64,000 nucleotides of DNA from Alisma plantago-aquatica (taxonomy: Eukaryota > Streptophyta > Magnoliopsida > Alismatales > Alismataceae): the NCBI GenBank assembly GCA_963693085.1, contig OY856409.1, forward strand, positions 295,778,058 through 295,842,057, given 5' to 3'. The translations under genes were made by a program, and so were the position numbers. Of this stretch, positions 1 through 12,000 are shown piece after piece. Position 1 is the first letter of the stretch; each line of letters starts with the position of its first letter. The notes under the pieces are model-generated. The model ran no database searches. It saw only the letters and a list, made by a program, of their open reading frames with translations, and was not told the DNA's origin.

Positions 1-1730
1 CAATATTAAGTACCCTTGATAAAGAAGTAGTAAATTTAGTATATATCATGTATACACAGAAGGAGAGATCTCTATCTCTCACTTCTTCTTCCATCATTCC
101 TTCCATCCTCTCCATATTTTGAGCACAGAAGATTCTGACATTGGTTTGGTGAGAGAACCCTTCTCTTCCTCACCTTTGTCCTTAGACTTTGTTCCATTGA
201 TCTCCATCAATGAACTATCCTTCTTCTTAAGCGTACACAGAGTGGATTCAAAGGCTACTGGTATATTTGGATTGTGCAGAACACTTCTCACAATCCCCAA
301 CCAGTTATGGAATGCATTCTCAATTAATTTGCCCATTTTAAAAGAAGATTATTTTGCCATTCTACAAGAGAAAATTGCATTTGTCAAAACTCTTTTTTAT
401 TTGAATAAAATTTGACAGTAGTTAATTAGGCCTTTAATTAATTACCACTCCCACTATTTTGATTCAAATTGACAACCCTCACCATCAATTCGGAAGATTG
501 CATCGCACAATCTTCTAGTGGGTCAAGATCCTGAAATCCTCTGAGTCATGGACCAGCTAGGGCTGTCACCCACAACTCAGATCTTCCAGATAGGCAATTT
601 TTGCCAATTGCATCATATGCAACTTTTGAAAGATGTCATATGCAACTCCTTGCCATGATCACCTCCATGCCTCAAGGTGCTAGATCCTATCTAGGTCACC
701 TTGTTAAGTCTGACCCAAAGCCAACATGATGAATATGCACCCAGCTAGGGAAGACCCACATATCCATCCTTCACGCTTCCATGAGATAGATGGTGCACCA
801 TGCTAGGGCGTGCCCACACTTGGCCGATCAAGCTTTTCACGTGTGTCACATTTGGAAGGCATCTAAAACTTTAATATTTAATGAGGGATTTGGTTTTATA
901 GGTACATATACATATCCAATCACCACAATATAGTAAGTATCATATACATGATATATCCCACAAAAAACATATGAAACGATAAAATAAATGATTATGTCCA
1001 TCCTAATGTGAGTCCTCGAGCCAAGAGGAATCGCAGTCATCTAGGTCCACATCACATGCAACCTATACATGATGAACTCTGTTTTTCACTATTCTGGGTT
1101 TGATCAACTCATCTCCATGATTGATCGGCTGGCCATCAGGCCGGTCATTTGGGTGCCACCAGCCGATCGACTGCCACCTCCAGCCGATCGGTTCATTGGT
1201 TGTCGTGCATCTCCTCAGGTCATCTACCCGCTCATCTTGATCACCAACTGATCAGTTCACGCCTTGAACTGATCGTCTCAGTGGTCGTCAGATTGTCCTC
1301 CTTTCTTTGACAAGTAGGAAATAAAAAATCTATCCTATTTTACATTTGAAAAAGGAAACCCTGAGTTACATTCGGGTGGAGCAAAGGTAGGAAAGAAATC
1401 TCGAGTTATCTCGAGTTACATCTGGAATAGGAGATAGGGAATCGGTGCGCAGACCGAGATGCAAGCAACCACATTTTACCATACATACACATAGAGTTTA
1501 TTGGCCATAAGCACACTATACATCCACTACAAAACTCATTTAAGGGTGACATGTATTGAGTGCATTCACATTACATATCATATATGTATATTTGGAGTTG
1601 TGGATTTAGGATTGGACATGCATAAAGCCAATTTTATTCGCATCGTATGTAATAAATAAAGGTGACAAACCAAAATCGATCACATCGATAATCCTAAAGT
1701 ATAGAGCAGTTGAAGTGGATATGATACCAC
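1..1730 (-). mobile_element. Element B: leader/internal region of a minus-strand LTR retrotransposon, cut by the window edge
   Basis: This stretch lies next to an LTR (1731-3897). The junction carries a tRNA primer-site-like sequence in reverse orientation, so the element reads leftward and its body continues beyond position 1. I see no gag or pol coding sequence here; the short open frames match no family I know. At 1122-1272 there are several copies of the CCGATCGG-type palindrome that also fills the LTR. A long non-coding leader would suit a non-autonomous or decayed element. The assignment rests on the primer site and on the shared palindromes, not on protein homology. Confidence 0.5.
1717..1729 (-). 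other. Primer-binding site of element B (tRNA-iMet type)
   Basis: Read on the minus strand this is TGGTATCATATCC, which differs at two positions from the usual plant primer site TGGTATCAGAGCC. It starts two bases after the LTR end, as expected. It fixes the minus orientation of element B. Confidence 0.55.
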
Positions 1731-2260
1731 TATTGGGTTTTAGGGGAGACAGAGAAGGCAGCGGAAACAAAAATTTTCTTCTCCAGAACCCAGTATAAAG
1801 GAATTACGTCAACGTCTAAACAATAGGAAGGATGGTTTGTAGAGACATACCTTGTCCCCAGGCTTGCTCGGCGACGTTACCTCGCAGCTTGTGCGGTCTT
1901 CACCTCCAGTCTTGGACGGTGTCTGTGCAGCTCCTAGTCTCACCGGGACAGTCAGGATTGGTAGTTGTCCTCTGAGCGACAGAAGTCTCCCGCCTCTACA
2001 GTCATCCACACGGACTGCCTGGAACTCTGATTGCCTTGTCGCACAAGGCACCAGAAGGATTCACACCCTCCTGTCGGCGTACTAGTCACCGACACACTCT
2101 CCTGCCACCAGTCACTTTTCTATAGTTGTCTTTCCCTTGTTGTGCCTCCCTTATCGGGTAGCACTTGCTCGGACTCTCCTGGTTACCACAACCAGAGAGA
2201 ACGACAACTTTGCAGAGCAACTGATGTTCTAAGTTGTACTAAGAGAAGCCCATAATACCC

Positions 2261-2270
2261 CTATATATAG
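2261..2270 (-). promoter_or_regulatory. Probable TATA box of the B LTR
   Basis: CTATATATAG lies about 540 bases from the U5 end of the LTR. It is retained in the second copy at 7309-7320. The motif is nearly palindromic, so orientation comes from the primer site. Confidence 0.4.
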
Positions 2271-2352
2271 GAGGGTCATGAGACATGGTTCTCTACCCCG
2301 GGCAATGCGAGATTAAACCAGGAGTAGAAGGGTTCGAGATTTTCCACAAAAC

Positions 2353-2710
2353 AACCAACTGCGCTAGCTAAACCGATCATTTCAAGCATGAACCAATCGG
2401 TTAGGGATATGATCCGATTGGTTCACACCTGAACTGATCGGTTATGGTACTTGAGCCGATCAGTTCACTTCTGAAATGATCAGTTCACTACCCTGGTCAG
2501 TTCCTGATTGAATTTTCCTCTTTTATTTCGAATTGATCCAAATACCAATCCTTGTTCCAATCAAATTGGATAAGTGAAACGAAGAGAAATTTCTTGCCAA
2601 CCTGACTTTTCCAACTCGCTCAGTTGGACCAGTTGAGCCGATCGGTTCAACCCTTGAACAGGTCGGTTCAGCATCCTGAGACGATCAGTTCATCACATGA
2701 GCCGATCGGT
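2353..2710. repeat. Cluster of CCGATCGG-type palindromes in LTR B
   Basis: About nine variants of the 12-bp palindrome AACCGATCGGTT and its decayed forms (ACTGATCGGTT, GAGCCGATCAGTTC and similar) are spaced every 20-40 bases in the U5-proximal part of the LTR. Most changes are C to T or G to A at CpG sites. The matching cluster in the solo LTR is at 7418-7795. Confidence 0.75.
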
Positions 2711-3897
2711 TGGGAGTGCAGACTGTGTAAAATTAGTCAAGTGCAGTTTCAATCAATCTGATACTCTAATCAATCGGTCCAACACCTTGAACACCATGAT
2801 ATTGAGCTACCAATTGATTGAGTGTTTAATTGAACTACTAAACTCCTTTAATCAATCTAAACATCATTTGTGGATAAACTCCTCTTCCAGGTTAAATCCT
2901 TTGTGTGTGACCTTGCAGGTCCATTTCACGTTGGCTGTGAAAACCCATAACACTTATGACTTCACAAGCAAAGTGCGGTGTCTAGTCACACATCAATGCT
3001 ACCCAAGTGAAATAGAAAGTTGGAGAACAACTTTCAATCCTACAATCCTTGAATGGTGTTATAATGAATGTATAATTCCTTTGTCACTAATGTCCTGAAT
3101 GAACTCAAGGCATGGTACAGTCATCCTTTCAATGTTCAGCCATTTCCTTGATCTCAGAGCAGACTGGGTGAGATTTGTGTGACATCAATATCACATATTG
3201 ATTCACACATGCATGTGCATGCCTTTCTCAATCCTACTCATCAAGTGGCCATGGACATCAAACTCCCTTAGGAGGGACAAATCCCATATCTATCACTCAC
3301 CCCTCAAAGCCCCATGTATCAAAGCCACCCAATCATCACCTTTATAACAACCTATGTTTCAGGGATGCATTTGATGATGTCAAAGTGTACCCAACGACAT
3401 GTGTTGAGTGTAGTGATTTCAGGTCAAAGAATCACACTCACCACCATCACTTTGAGAGCTGACTATGACTACCAAATCATGGTTCCATGTGTCACTCTCA
3501 CGGTGGGTCTGTCCGGTACACTTGTTCTCTAACAAGTACCTATGTGCTTGGTTTGATATCACTATATCATGACAAATGAGATTTTGTCATCAACCAACAC
3601 ACAATCTAATCTTTAGTGTTATTGTTGTCTATGGTTATTTCCACAATAACAATCGACTAGGGACTAAACAAGAATGTATACTCTTAACATCCGTATGATC
3701 TCATCGTTTAGGTCCTGAACCTAAAAACATATGTCATTGTGTAAAACAATTCTCTAGACATCTATCATGTTACACTATCATCTCAGAAACAGTTAAAACA
3801 TATAGATCAGAAATTGCCTTTATTATTATTCGAATCATTTACAAAATATCTGATTACAATCATCACATGACTTGCTCTATGGGCATACATACCAACA

Positions 3898-4554
3898 AGT
3901 CTGGCTAATGATGATAGTTATTATATGCTCCTTTATGTATTTTGTTAATCATCAGTGCTGCTCAGCTTATTTGTTATATCTGATTAAACTGCTTAACTAT
4001 TTAATTACTTAAAAATGTTGTAATCAATAATCGTTGTTGGAGGTTATATCTCTTGCTGGGACATGGGTCTCACCCTTGTGGTTCACCACATCTTTTTAGG
4101 TAATCTGAAGTGATGAAAACAAACATGTGGAAGCAAAGAGGATCTATATGAGAAAGTTGATTAGATGTCTAGTGTGTCCTAGAGTCGTCCCTGTACTCTC
4201 AGGTCCGAGCGAGAAAAAGTTTGTATATGGTGTTTCAAAGGAATCAATCTTTTGTTAGCATATTAATGCTTGTTTGTGTGGCATATATGAATATTGTTCT
4301 CCTATGTATATATGTGGTGGCTAAGATGATAGAACAATTTGTATCAAATTCTTGACATAGTATGGATATAAGAAAGATTTTGGGCTCTTATGAATTTTTT
4401 TATTTATTTTTTGGGTAAGTATGCAAATGTTTATTAGCGGGTGCTGACGTTGAAATCAGTTTTAATTTTCCCATATTTTTGGGTATGTGATTAATTAGTA
4501 ATTGATTGTGTTTTATGTTTTGAGTAACCTCATTTAGTGTAATGGGTTCTCACA
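3898..4554 (+). repeat. 3' end of the 5' LTR of element A
   Basis: The fragment aligns with 12966-13590, the end of the 3' LTR of A, and both finish in TTCTCACA. The rest of this LTR was separated by the insertion of B and lies left of the window or is lost. It contains the block TTATATCTCTTGCTGGGAC followed by GTCTCACCC, which is also found in the LTRs of C and D. One short T-rich insertion near 4395-4425 is absent from the 3' copy. Confidence 0.8.
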
Positions 4555-4557
4555 AGT

Positions 4558-4570
4558 TGGTATCAGAGCA
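4558..4570 (+). other. Primer-binding site of element A
   Basis: TGGTATCAGAGCA starts three bases after the LTR end and matches the 3' end of plant initiator-Met tRNA. The bases that follow (CACTGAGTCTACAG) recur after the primer site of element C as CGCTGAGTCTACAG. Confidence 0.85.
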
Positions 4571-4639
4571 TTATGTTCACTGAGTCTACAGGGACACTAG
4601 GACTTATGACTGGGATGATGTCTAAGTTAGGAATATGAC

Positions 4640-4800
4640 ATAAAAATATGGTGCACAGTGCCTAATCTCAGTATTTGGGTGCCCTGACCAGGTATTCAAT
4701 TATTAAAGAAAGGTAAGTATGGAACTCTAAGATTGTTATCTTTCTGATTACTTTGATCAAGTAGTCATTTTGAGACAATCTAAAGATCATAATGAATAAG
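4640..4800 (+). other. Non-coding block conserved between elements A and C
   Basis: This block resembles 32935-33090 of element C almost throughout, including CCTAATCTCA, GACCAGGTAT versus GGCCAGGTAT, AGATTGTTATCTTT and GATCAAGTAGTCATT. It has no open frame in either element. Its position in A, just after the primer site, would suit a packaging or leader function, but that is inference. Confidence 0.6.
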
Positions 4801-5837
4801 AAAGCATGGTGTGAATATCTCAATCCTATCTTAAAGAAGATGGGAATTGCATCATAATCTATCAAAACTTGAATGTTTGGTAAGTATAAGAGAAAGATAC
4901 AACACCATGAAATCTAAATCTAAATACAAATAAGGAAAAGAGGAGTTCTTGAAGATGTGATTCAAGAAGATAATAAAGTAAAAGATAGAGAGAACTCTTA
5001 TAACAAGTACAAAATGAGAAGATGAATGGGAGCAATGGAAAAGAAATAAGGTGGAACCTGGGTTAATCTCAGACCAACCTATGTGTGTAAGAAATTTTTA
5101 ATGAAAAATCAGCATGGCATGTGAAAGAAATTAAGGGAGATGATCCCGATTTAATAAAAAAAGTGGAATATGATGATTAACCTATCGATAAGTGGTTGAA
5201 AAACATAATAAAATAAGAGAACATACCAAGTGTGATAAATAGTCATCAAGGAAGGAGTAATGAGATATGTTAATCATGATGATTCCTATGCTAATGGCAA
5301 GGAACCTGAAATAAAAAAGGTAAAATGATACATAAGAAGTTGTAACTTGCATGATGAAAATAGAATTGGTTACCTTTTTGCTAGCGACCCTTGGAAAATA
5401 CCACTATGGTATGGGAAGTGTGTTTCACTTTGTGTCTTTCCTTTCTAGGGAACATCTTTCAAGTGGGCCATTGCCACTTGGTATGTGTGGATTCATTGTA
5501 AACATGAGGTTGGTTGGCTTATTATAGAAGAAGGTTGCTTGGACTATGGTTCCTTGATCATAAAGTTTGTGTGAGTTTGCTTTTGAGCCTTCCAACAATT
5601 AGGAAGACTCCTCTTATATTTCTTGATATTTGTTATGTTGGTAAAAGTGGATGAGATAATTATGTGAGTTCCTTATAGCACATGAGGTGGATACCAAGGT
5701 AATGAATTCTAGTATCCAAGATGTATCAATAATATGAGAAATATGTGAAGGTTGGATATGTTTATTAAATGAACATTCCAACTATTCCTCTCCCTTAGAG
5801 AAAGAGAGTTGATGATGACCCTCTAAATGTTGTTTGA

Positions 5838-6550
5838 AAAAAAAAGTGATTCTATAATGTTGTGTATGGTTCAATGATAGCTAAGCAAGACCACTATCAA
5901 GGATAGATGGTTTGTTGGTTAGTAGATATGTGATATCGTGTTCCTTTAAGATAAACCTATGATCAAATATCAATGCATAAGAGTTAGATTGGATGATATA
6001 ATTGACATGACCATGATGAGTTTAGAGGTATGTCCTTTAGACTAACCAATGTACAAATAAAATTTATGAATAGGAGGAACAGAGTGTTCCAGTCATGTCA
6101 TATAAGTTATATCAAGCTTTAAATGATGACATGTCAAAGTATTTGAAATATGGCCAAAAATATTATCAATATTTATTCAAAAACATTAGGGTTGCCGAAG
6201 TAGCAATAGCTATGAGACAAGTTGAACAAGAGTGAGAAGGGGTTGACTAAATGTCTTTATGGGATCATGATATGTCTTCTAAGTAGGTTGTGTAAATCCT
6301 AGTAAGGTGAAGATAGTGTTGTTCTTTCACCCCTAACAAGGTTGACTAGGAATGATGTTTCCTTGTATGGAATGATAAGTGCCAACGTCAGCATTTTTTT
6401 GATGCTGAAAAAGAACTGACAAGTGTTCCAGTGTCAGTGTATCTAAAAAAAGGATGGATACATTGTCCTTTTTAATGTGCTTCAAGGAATGGTATGGGAC
6501 ACATGTCATGATTGGTAAAAAGCTAGCAAGTATGACTTTTGAATAATGTG
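5838..6550 (+). pseudogene. Decayed Ty3-type pol relic (reverse transcriptase and RNase H)
   Basis: Three-frame reading shows weak but ordered matches to Ty3/gypsy polymerase. Near 5845 there is a KKxDSIMLC block followed by LSKTTIKDR, matching the RT fingers region. Near 5968 YQCIRVRLDD occurs, and near 6031 GMSFRLTN, the counterpart of the MPFGLTN box. From about 6370 WNDKCQR and KELTSVPV fit the start of RNase H. Numerous stops and frameshifts make it non-functional. The expected order is preserved, which supports the call, but the region holding the catalytic YxDD is not recognisable. Integrase is absent. This is inference from motif order; a profile search would settle it. Confidence 0.55.
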
Positions 6551-6778
6551 TTGATACAATAGATATAATTTTAGGATGATACCTAGAATTTAAAGTTGAA
6601 CATTACTACCAAAGTTGTACAGATGACACAACAAGTTTCAACATTCCATATTGAGAATGTCTTCTTAGGTGGGGGTTTTTGTGCTAACCCAAGAGGAGAT
6701 ATGTATGAATGATGTGACAACACCATGATATGCAAGTAACCTTGTGAAGGTAATAGGATGAGGTGCAAAGGAAGTACT

Positions 6779-8977
6779 TGTTGGGTTTTAGGGGAGATAG
6801 AGAAAGTAGCGAAAAAAAAATTCTTCTCCCAAACCCAGAATAAAGGAATTGCGTCAACGTATATACAATAGGAAGGATGGTTTGTAGAGACATACCTTGT
6901 CCCGAGGCTTTCTCAGCCATGTTACCTCGCGGCTTGCGCGATCTTTACCTCCAGTCTTAGATGGTGTCTGTGCAGCTCCTGGTCTCACCGGGACTTTCAG
7001 GATTGACAACTGTCCTCCGAGCGATAGAAGTCTCCCGCCTCTGAAGTGGTCTACACAGACCACCTAGAACTCCGATCACCTTGTTATACAAGGAATCGAA
7101 AGGAGTCGTACCCTCCTGTCAGTGTACTAGTCACCGACATACTCTCCTGCAACCAGTCACTTTTCTGCAATTGTCTTTCCCTTGTTGTCCCTCCCTTATC
7201 GGGTAGCACTTGCTCGGGCTCTCTCGGTTACCACAACCAGAGAGAATGACAACTTTGCAGAACAACTGGTGTTCTGAGTTGTTGTACTTTGAGAAGCCCC
7301 CAATACCCCTATATATATAGGAGGGTCATGGGACATGATTCTCTACCCCGTGTAATGCAAGATTAAAGTAGGAGTAGAGGGTTCGAGATTTTCCACAAAA
7401 CAACCAACTACGCCAGCTGAACTGATCATTTCAAGCATGAACCGATCGGTTGGGGACCTGAGCCGATCAGTTCACACCTGAACCGATTGGTTGGGGCACC
7501 TGAGCCGATCAAATCAAGCATGAGCCGATCAATTCGTGGTCCTGGTCCAACTTGAATTGACTTTCCATGTTTATTTTCAACTAATCAAATATTAGTCCTT
7601 GTCCAAATCAAATTTGTACAAGTGAAACAAATATGTATTTGCAAAAAGAGTATTCTGACTATCCAAACGATCTCAGTTGGTCACACAAATCGACCGGTTC
7701 AACAATTGAGCCAGTCATTTCATTGACACATGAGCCGATCGACTCACCACATGAGCTGATCGGTTCATCAACCTGAGCCAATTGGTTGGGGCAGCAGATT
7801 GTGCAAATGAGTCAATTGCAGTTCCAATTAATCTGATACTCTTAATCATATGGTCCAACACCTTGAACACTATGATTTTGAGCTATCAATTAATTGAGTG
7901 TTTAATTGAACTACTAAACTCCTTTAGTAATCAATCTAAACATCATTTGTGGACAAACTCCTCTTCCAGGTTAAATCCTATGTGTGTGACCCTGTAGGCC
8001 CATTTCACTTTGGCAATGAAAGTCCATAACACTTATGACTTCACAAGCAAAGAGCGGTGCCTAGTCGCACATCAATTCTACCCAAGTGAAATAGAAAGTT
8101 GGAGAACAACTTTCAATCCTACAATTCGTGAATGGTATTACTGTGAATGTATAATTCCTTTGTCACTAATATCCCGAATGAACTCGAGGCATGGAATAGT
8201 CATTATGTCAACATTCATTCACTTTCTTGATCTTAGAGTAGATTGGAGGAGATATGTATGACATCAATATCACATACTGATTCACACATGTGTGCGCACG
8301 CCTATCTCAATCCTACTCATCAAGTGGCCATGGATATCAAACTCCCTCAGGAGGGACAAATCCCATATCTATCACTCACCCCTCAAAATCCCCATGTGTC
8401 AAAGCCACCCAATCATCACCTTTATAACAACCCATGTTTTAGGACTGTGTTTGATGATGTCAAAGTGTACCCAACGACATGTGTTGAGCGTAGTAATTTC
8501 AAGTCAAAGAATCACACTCACCACCATCACTGTGAGAACTCAGTGTGACTACCATGTTTTGGTTCCATGTGTCAAACTCACGGTGGGTCTGTTTGGTACA
8601 CTTGTTCTCTAACAAGTACCTATGTGTTTGGTTTGATATCTCCATATCATGACTAATGAGATTCTGTCATCAACCAACACCACAATCTAGTCTTGTGTGT
8701 CATTGTTGTCTATCTACCTTCCACAATGACATCCGACTAGGGACATAATAAGAATGTACAAACTCTTAGCATCCGTATGATCTCATCGTTCAAGTCCTCA
8801 ACCTAAAAGTATACGTCATTGAGTACTGTCATTCTCTAGACATTCAATCTATTTTATCACTATCTCATATGACTGAACCAGAAAGAATTGGAAGCTTACC
8901 TTTAATGTTTATTAAATCAATCTTAATGCATCCCACCTATCATTCCATGATTGTCTCTTAGGACATACATACCAATA
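6779..8977 (-). repeat. Solo LTR of element B nested in element A
   Basis: The copy is closely similar to 1731-3897 and has termini TGTTGG and CCAATA. The flanking bases are GTACT on the left and GTACC on the right, a 5-bp target-site duplication with one mismatch. No internal sequence follows, so it is a solo LTR, the usual product of LTR-LTR recombination. Like the first copy it carries a TATA motif (7309-7320) and a palindrome cluster (7418-7795). Open frames inside it (for example around 7782-8612) have no coding support. Confidence 0.85.
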
Positions 8978-9035
8978 GTACCATCTTTATTTACCTTAGA
9001 TTTTGGGGGCAAAATCCCTATTAGGGGTTTATAGT

Positions 9036-12000
9036 TGTAAGGCTCCTACACTTGCTTAATGAGTTGAATGAGCTTAATTACCATAATAGAATGATTATAA
9101 ACCTAATATAACCTTTTTATATGTTTTGAAAATCATAAGACAAGCTTAAGTTTCAAATTTGGTCCAATTTGGACATTGTTTGATCAAGTTATGCAATTTT
9201 CTGTACATTTTGGATTTTTCAACAATTTACCCAATTTTGGGGTTTTCTTTGCAATTTGTCATATACATTATGTTAATTAGATGTTATATTATCATTCTTG
9301 AGTGCTTTTAACTATGGGGATCCTATTTGATCCATGGTTTGAAGGTGTTTTCCTCAAGGGTATTTTAGGGTTTACCCCTTCACGGATGAGCTACCTTTAG
9401 TAGCTATCAACTAATGAATTATGTGATTGGCTGGAAAATTTGACAAAGGAAAGCTAAGAAGGTCTATAAGGACATTGGGGGAGCTGCTTTTGTGTGTGCT
9501 TGTATATTCTTAATAGTTTAAGGCCATAGAAACATGGGGAAGCTACTTTTACACCTCATTCTTGCTTCCATCCTTATCCATGGGCTATATTTACCTCTTC
9601 CTTGCCCAAGTTCGAAACTATGCTTGATTTCTCTTTCATTTAACTTGGAGAAACGAATCCCCTCTGTTTTTCTACGGAACCAAGTGATCTAAGGTAAAAG
9701 ACAACCTCTTTTTGGAGAAGAAGGTCTCCTAGAGCTCCATTTAGCCCTACCTATGGTTTCCAAGGTCATCTTCTAGAGATTTCGACCAAGGCAAGTTATT
9801 TTCTTCCTTACTTCTCCATTTCTCTTTCTCTTATCCTTCCTTATAACTTTCTTCAGGTCAGAACCTTTCTGTTCCATGGTATAAATTGCTTTAAAGCTCT
9901 AAAACCCTACCTTTCTTGCTCCTTATGCTTAGGGTTTGCTCATTTGATGAAGAAAGGTGCTAGATGGACGAATTCATAGCTTATTCTTAGATTTTCTACC
10001 CTACTTTCTCGAGATTTCTTCTGTGTGGGGTTTCATCTTCTCATTAGAGGCAAGTTTTATAACTTTCTCCACGTTTATTGCTTACCATAAACTTGCTAGC
10101 TCATGTTCTTGCTTGAAAATGATGATTTATGTACTAAAAAGTTATGCTTGACTTGGATTTCGATTTTATAATGTTCTCTGTTCTGATTTCAGTTCTAGAT
10201 GAACCTATAATCATGTGTAAACTATTCCTAAGGTATAATATGACTTGGATCAGGTTGGTTTGACAACCTATGGTGTTAAGCACCTATCAACCAATGGCCA
10301 ATTTTAGGGTTTAAAGCTGATTTCTTCTATAAGCCATGACCCAATGATGGTACCATTGCAACAACCCTATGGTTTTATCTTCATGACAACTGATGGTCGT
10401 TATCAAGGGTGTCAAATTATGGTGACAACCTATGGTCACCCCCTTAGGTCAGGTTTTGGACCAATTAGAAGTTTAATGATCAACCATTAAGTACCCTACT
10501 GATGTTATCAATCAATGATGACATTACCTTAATATTTGATATTTATTAATAAATATAGAATTGATCTAACAACCTATGGTGATTTAAGGGTCACTAATGA
10601 TGGTGTATCAGGTCTCTAAAACCTATGTTGAGTCAAGCATTGTAGTTGTAGCATCAATTAGGCCTTAGACCAATGGTTTCTTAGGTCATTTGATGCAATG
10701 GTCAGACCTATACTTTAATTGATGGTTTTAATATATGAACTTGACCCAATGGTCAAGATCTACTGTTTATTCCCTCCAATAAAGTGGAATGATGGCTAAT
10801 GTAATATTTTGGTCCTAATAATGTGATTTATATGGTTTCCTTTATATGATCAACTTAAGGAACTTAATTGTTGACAATGGATGGCTTGTTTTAAATGAAC
10901 AGTCAATTGTGGGTTTTACCCTACTCTCAATGGAACTTTTTGTGTTATTAATCAAGGGATGTATAGGGTTATATGGTGACTCTTTCTAGAGCACAAATCA
11001 AGGACTTCATAGGTGGTTTATCCAAGGTCTTTACTTCTGTAATCAACCAATGGTCTTACCTTTTAAACATCCAATGGTTCTGGGTGACATTGTGGTATGG
11101 TGCTATGGGTTGAATATTGATGGAACAAATGGAGGGTTACCCTTAATAAGGTAGTCTTACCTATTCACTAATATGAATAGAAGGGATGATAATCATATTG
11201 TGTTGATATGTAACCCTAATGAGGTATAACTTGTTATACCTAGCTGTAATATAACTAAATGATGGTAATTGCATATGAATAGTCCTTGAATGACTAATAC
11301 AATCATGAAGTACTATGTTGATGTTGTTGAAACCCTAGTATGCTATAACCCAATGGTTACACCTTGATTATGTGTGGGTTCATACTTGAGAATAGTATGG
11401 AATGTAATGGTGATGATTCACCTTATGCATCCATGATCCAATGGGGATGTCGTGAGTTAGGGTTTGGGTATTAGTGTTGATTAGTAACATTAATATAATT
11501 TATCTTGTTGAACCCAACTCTAATACAAATAGATAAAGATGAGTATTCATGTTTAGCATTCTTATAAGATGGCATGATGGTGAAATAACCTTCTTAACAT
11601 GATCATAACCTTAATGTGTTAATTGGTGGTTGTTATAGCCACATGGTTGATACTTGCTTATGCGAAACATGTGCATTATGAATATGATGAGAGTTAATCA
11701 TATCTAGATTCCTTGCATGTTGATGTAATAAAGAAATGTTATTAATGTTAATATAACCCTGCTATGATTGTTTATGAATATCTCCTAGCTCAGTAATACA
11801 ATACTTGTTGATATGGTGTATTTTATGTAAGTGATGTTGTTGAGCCTTGTTACAAGGCATGCAAAGATAATGATGATCTTGCAGGGAATAGTATGATGGT
11901 CTTAATGACCTTTGGGCATGATTGAGCCTTGAATGAGGTGTAATCCTCTTGTGTAGATAAGGGTTGATTCCCTGTGCTATTATGAAAAGGATTTATATCC

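Larger units (their letters stand above)
1731..3897 (-). repeat. 5' LTR of element B (about 2.2 kb)
   Basis: The sequence is closely similar along its length to 6779-8977. The ends form the usual inverted LTR termini: the right end is CCAACA and the left end is TATTGG, probably a mutated TGTTGG. A TATA-like motif at 2261-2270 and the flanking primer site place U3 on the right and U5 on the left. The right edge abuts a fragment of LTR A (3898 onward), so B inserted into A. The other half of that target lies outside the window, so no target-site duplication can be checked. Apparent open frames inside it are not genes. Confidence 0.8.
4555..9035 (+). mobile_element. Internal region of element A (Ty3-like), with a nested solo LTR
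   Basis: The region runs from the primer site at 4558 to the start of the 3' LTR at 9036. Without the nested solo LTR (6779-8977) it is only about 2.3 kb, too short for an intact gag-pol. Its coding part is a decayed reverse transcriptase/RNase H relic (5838-6550). The last bases before the 3' LTR (9005-9035) include TTTTGGGGGCAAAATCCC and TTAGGGG, which also occur, slightly changed, before the 3' LTR of C. I see no integrase or chromodomain. Confidence 0.7.

Noticed and set aside
119..415. 98-codon frame as a possible gene at the left edge
   Set aside because: The opposite strand has an equally long frame, no motif is recognised, and it lies in the internal region of element B.
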